This document shows positions 62,301-64,000 of a stretch of 64,000 nucleotides of DNA, one piece after another (within the stretch, counting starts at the first letter, position 1; the number at the start of each line of letters is the position of its first letter). Made by a program: the position numbers and the translations under genes. The notes under the pieces are model-generated. The model was not told where the DNA came from. It saw only the letters and a program-made list of their open reading frames with translations, and did not search any database. Source of the stretch: Arion vulgaris (Eukaryota > Mollusca > Gastropoda > Stylommatophora > Arionidae); contig CM036754.1 in the NCBI GenBank assembly GCA_020796225.1, positions 39,860,279 through 39,924,278 on the forward strand, given 5' to 3'.

Positions 62301-63240
62301 TATGGAATCAGCAAACATCCCATCAAGGTCTGCAAGAGTTTATACATTTCAAGTAAAAGTTACATAAGAACAAAAGACGGAACATCAAAAACATTCACAG
62401 TAAACTAAGGAGTTAGACAGGGATGTGTGCTCTCCCACTGCTGTTTATAACATACATGGACAACATAAGTAGAGAAGCAGGAATAGAGGAAGAAAATAAT
62501 ATATCAGAACTTTTATTTGCAGATGACCAAGTGCTGATTGCAGAAAATGAAGAATCTCTTCAGAACCATTTGAGCTTAGTTAACATCAAGGGTGAGGAGT
62601 ACAACATGAAAATAAATATAATAAAGACAGAGACAATGGCAATAAGTAGACAACCAGAAAGCCTTTCAATAAAACTCCAGAACGTAGACATAAAACAAAC
62701 AATTGAGACCAAATACTTGGGAGCAATTTTCACAGCAGATGAAAGTATCGATAGCGAAATCAGCAATCGTTGCACAAAAGCTAACCAAGTACTGGGACAG
62801 TTAACACCACTGTTGTCACATAAAAGATTCCGCTAAAAACAAGCAAATCTCATAAGAACGATTTTCTGGTCAACCTTATGTTACCAGTGTCAAACATGGC
62901 CAATAACAGCAGCTAATGAGTGGAAAATCATAACGACAGAGATGATGTGTCTTAGAAGAGCTTCAGGTGTGACAATAAGAGACACGATTAGAAATGAAGA
63001 AACAGAAGAAGACTGGATGTGAAACCAGTCATGTAATTCATAAAAGAACAACAGATTAAATGGTTTGGACACCAGACAAGAATGCTCTGGTATCGCCTAC
63101 CACAGAGAGCCACACAGAAAAAGTAAAATGAGTACAAGGCATGAGAAAGACCACGCAAAAGATGAAAGGACGACATCAAGAACAGCCTTACGAAAATAAA
63201 TATCAACTTACAAAGTACCTTAAAACAAGCACACACAAGG
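62300..63240 (+). mobile_element. LINE beta with RT catalytic core
   Basis: Begins with a frame-broken K-D-G-T-S-K-T-F-T-V-N segment (62375-62405) and G-V-R-Q-G-C-A-L (62410-62430). The 137-codon frame 62423-62836 has L-L-F-I-T-Y-M-D, F-A-D-D-Q-V-L-I-A (residues 32-40; the catalytic F-A-D-D is intact), M-K-I-N-I-I-K-T-E and K-Y-L-G-A-I-F-T. After the stop the next frame gives T-L-C-Y-Q-C-Q-T-W-P, M-M-C-L-R-R-A and shifted W-F-G-H-Q-like residues. This ties the catalytic core to the beta C-terminus. The element is nonetheless dead. Confidence 0.85.
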
Positions 63241-64000
63241 TCACTATGTCCGCCTTCCACCCCCTACTTCTATAAAGAAGTAAATAGTGGAAGAGAAGAA
63301 GAAAAGTGTCCTTCCATCGCCACCTTCTGCCCCTGATCTCTTGTTCCACCTGCCGTTGTCTTGCTCTATCCCACAGTTCCCTGTTTGTGGTCCTGTCATA
63401 CAATTCGCAAACGGAGTATCATGTGCAGGCATCTATTGATGAATGTCTGCAACAATTTGATGTTCCCCTTAGTTGTTCTCCATGTCTCCGCTCCATATAG
63501 AAGGATAACCTTGACATTTGAGTTAAATATAGTTGTTCTCCATGTCTCCGTTCCATATAGAAGGATAACCTTGACATTTGAGTTAAATATAGTTGTTCTC
63601 CATGTCTCCGTTCCATATAGAAGGATAACCTTGACATTTGAGTTAAATATAGTTGTTCTCCATGTCTCCGTTCCATATAGAAGGATAACCTTGACATTTG
63701 AGTTAAATATAGTTGTTCTCCATGTCTCCGTTCCATATAGAAGGATAACCTTGACATTTGAGTTAAATATAGTTGTTTCCATGTCTCGCTCCATATAGAA
63801 GGATAACCTTGACATTTGAGTTAAATATAGTTGTTCTCCATGTCTCCGTTCCATATAGAAGGATAAACTTGACATTTGAGTTAAATATAGTTGTTCTCCA
63901 TGTCTCCGCTCCATATAGAAGGATAACCTTGACATTTGAGTTAAATATAGTTGTTCTCCATGTCTCCGTTCCATATAGAAGGATAACCTTGACATTTGAG
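63241..64000 (-). mobile_element. LINE alpha with an in-frame 60-bp array, runs off window
   Basis: The minus-strand frame 63995-63396 reads through repeated S-N-V-K-V-I-L-L-Y-G-T-E-T-W-R-T-T-I-F-N. It then continues uniquely as L-L-Q-T-F-I-N-R-C-L-H-M-I-L. Another frame continues N-R-E-L-W-D-R-A-R-Q-R-Q-V-E-Q-E-I-R-G-R-R-W-R-W (63380-63300). So the repeat is embedded in LINE alpha coding sequence. Confidence 0.85.
63465..64000. repeat. 60-bp minisatellite, 9 copies within the window
   Basis: Unit agttgttctccatgtctccg plus ttccatatagaaggataacc plus ttgacatttgagttaaatat, exactly 60 bases, so the LINE frame stays open. One copy (63770-63830) has two single-base losses. The array continues past the right edge. 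Confidence 0.95.

Noticed and set aside
62423..62836. Intact active LINE
   Set aside because: The catalytic F-A-D-D is present but both upstream and downstream parts are out of frame and no endonuclease is seen.
63396..63995. 199-codon open frame on minus taken as a gene
   Set aside because: It is the in-frame 60-bp array of LINE alpha coding sequence; no start context and it ends in a decayed LINE.
1..64000. A complete novel multi-gene system
   Set aside because: I found no cluster of intact unrelated genes; the window is explained by retroelements, MITEs, tandem arrays, one tRNA gene and fragments.

Overview
This window reads as repeat-rich invertebrate animal nuclear DNA, AT-rich and without any bacterial-type gene organisation. 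I see no intact multi-exon protein gene. The evidence for a metazoan nuclear genome is a canonical tRNA-Gln(UUG) gene with a Pol III terminator, a broken fragment of the actin-related protein Arp3, many decayed non-LTR retrotransposon (LINE) tails, several tRNA-headed SINE families, non-autonomous DNA transposons and many minisatellites. The LINE types (one RTE-like, one with a terminal C2H2 zinc finger, one with an RNase H tail) and the SINE density suggest a lophotrochozoan such as a mollusc; that placement is an inference held weakly.

Labels used below are provisional and local. LINE alpha: C-terminal R-x-W-R-W-I-G-H-T-L-R motif, tail (GA)n or (GAA)n. LINE beta: C-Y-Q-C-Q-T-W and I-K-W-F-G-H-L motifs, tail (GATAA)n. 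LINE gamma: Y-F-G-H-I-K-R-H and W-R-x-M-I-A motifs, tail (TGA)n. LINE delta: terminal zinc finger. LINE epsilon: RNase H segment and a C-P-L-Y/T-E-H-V tail. SINE-A: Glu/Asp-like tRNA head and a (ATCA)n tail. SINE-B, -C and -D share a head and a core containing catgtcgtaagaggcgac but have different 3' halves, all ending in (GAA)n. SINE-E has a Leu/Ser-like head; SINE-F, -G, -H and -I are further tRNA-headed families.

Layout: 1-5 kb holds LINE gamma/delta/beta remnants, SINE-A, SINE-F, three small tandem arrays and a hAT-type MITE. 5-9 kb holds the Arp3 fragment, AT-rich DNA and SINE-B/C. 9-19 kb holds SINE-D, LINE gamma and alpha fragments and very large minisatellites (41 bp, 26 bp about 98 copies, 39 bp, 26 bp). 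19-31 kb has the tRNA-Gln gene, then dense SINE-C/A/E/B and LINE beta/gamma/epsilon fragments. 31-39 kb has a LINE alpha inserted into a SINE-A with a target duplication, a 13-bp minisatellite inside a LINE gamma, and a mariner-type MITE. 39-49 kb has nested SINEs and three minisatellites, one with a 200-bp higher-order structure. 49-57 kb has LINE beta, a LINE fold-back palindrome, a 55-bp array, a GATA/GATG-rich tract, and a 730-bp duplication carrying the only candidate host exons. 57-64 kb has LINE epsilon, beta and gamma pieces, a LINE with a recognisable RT core, and an in-frame 60-bp array that runs off the window end.

The main biological theme is that at least six minisatellites arose within, or at the very end of, LINE coding sequence. 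Several segments also look indel-rich in a way that suggests unpolished long-read sequence, so frameshifts there should not be over-read.
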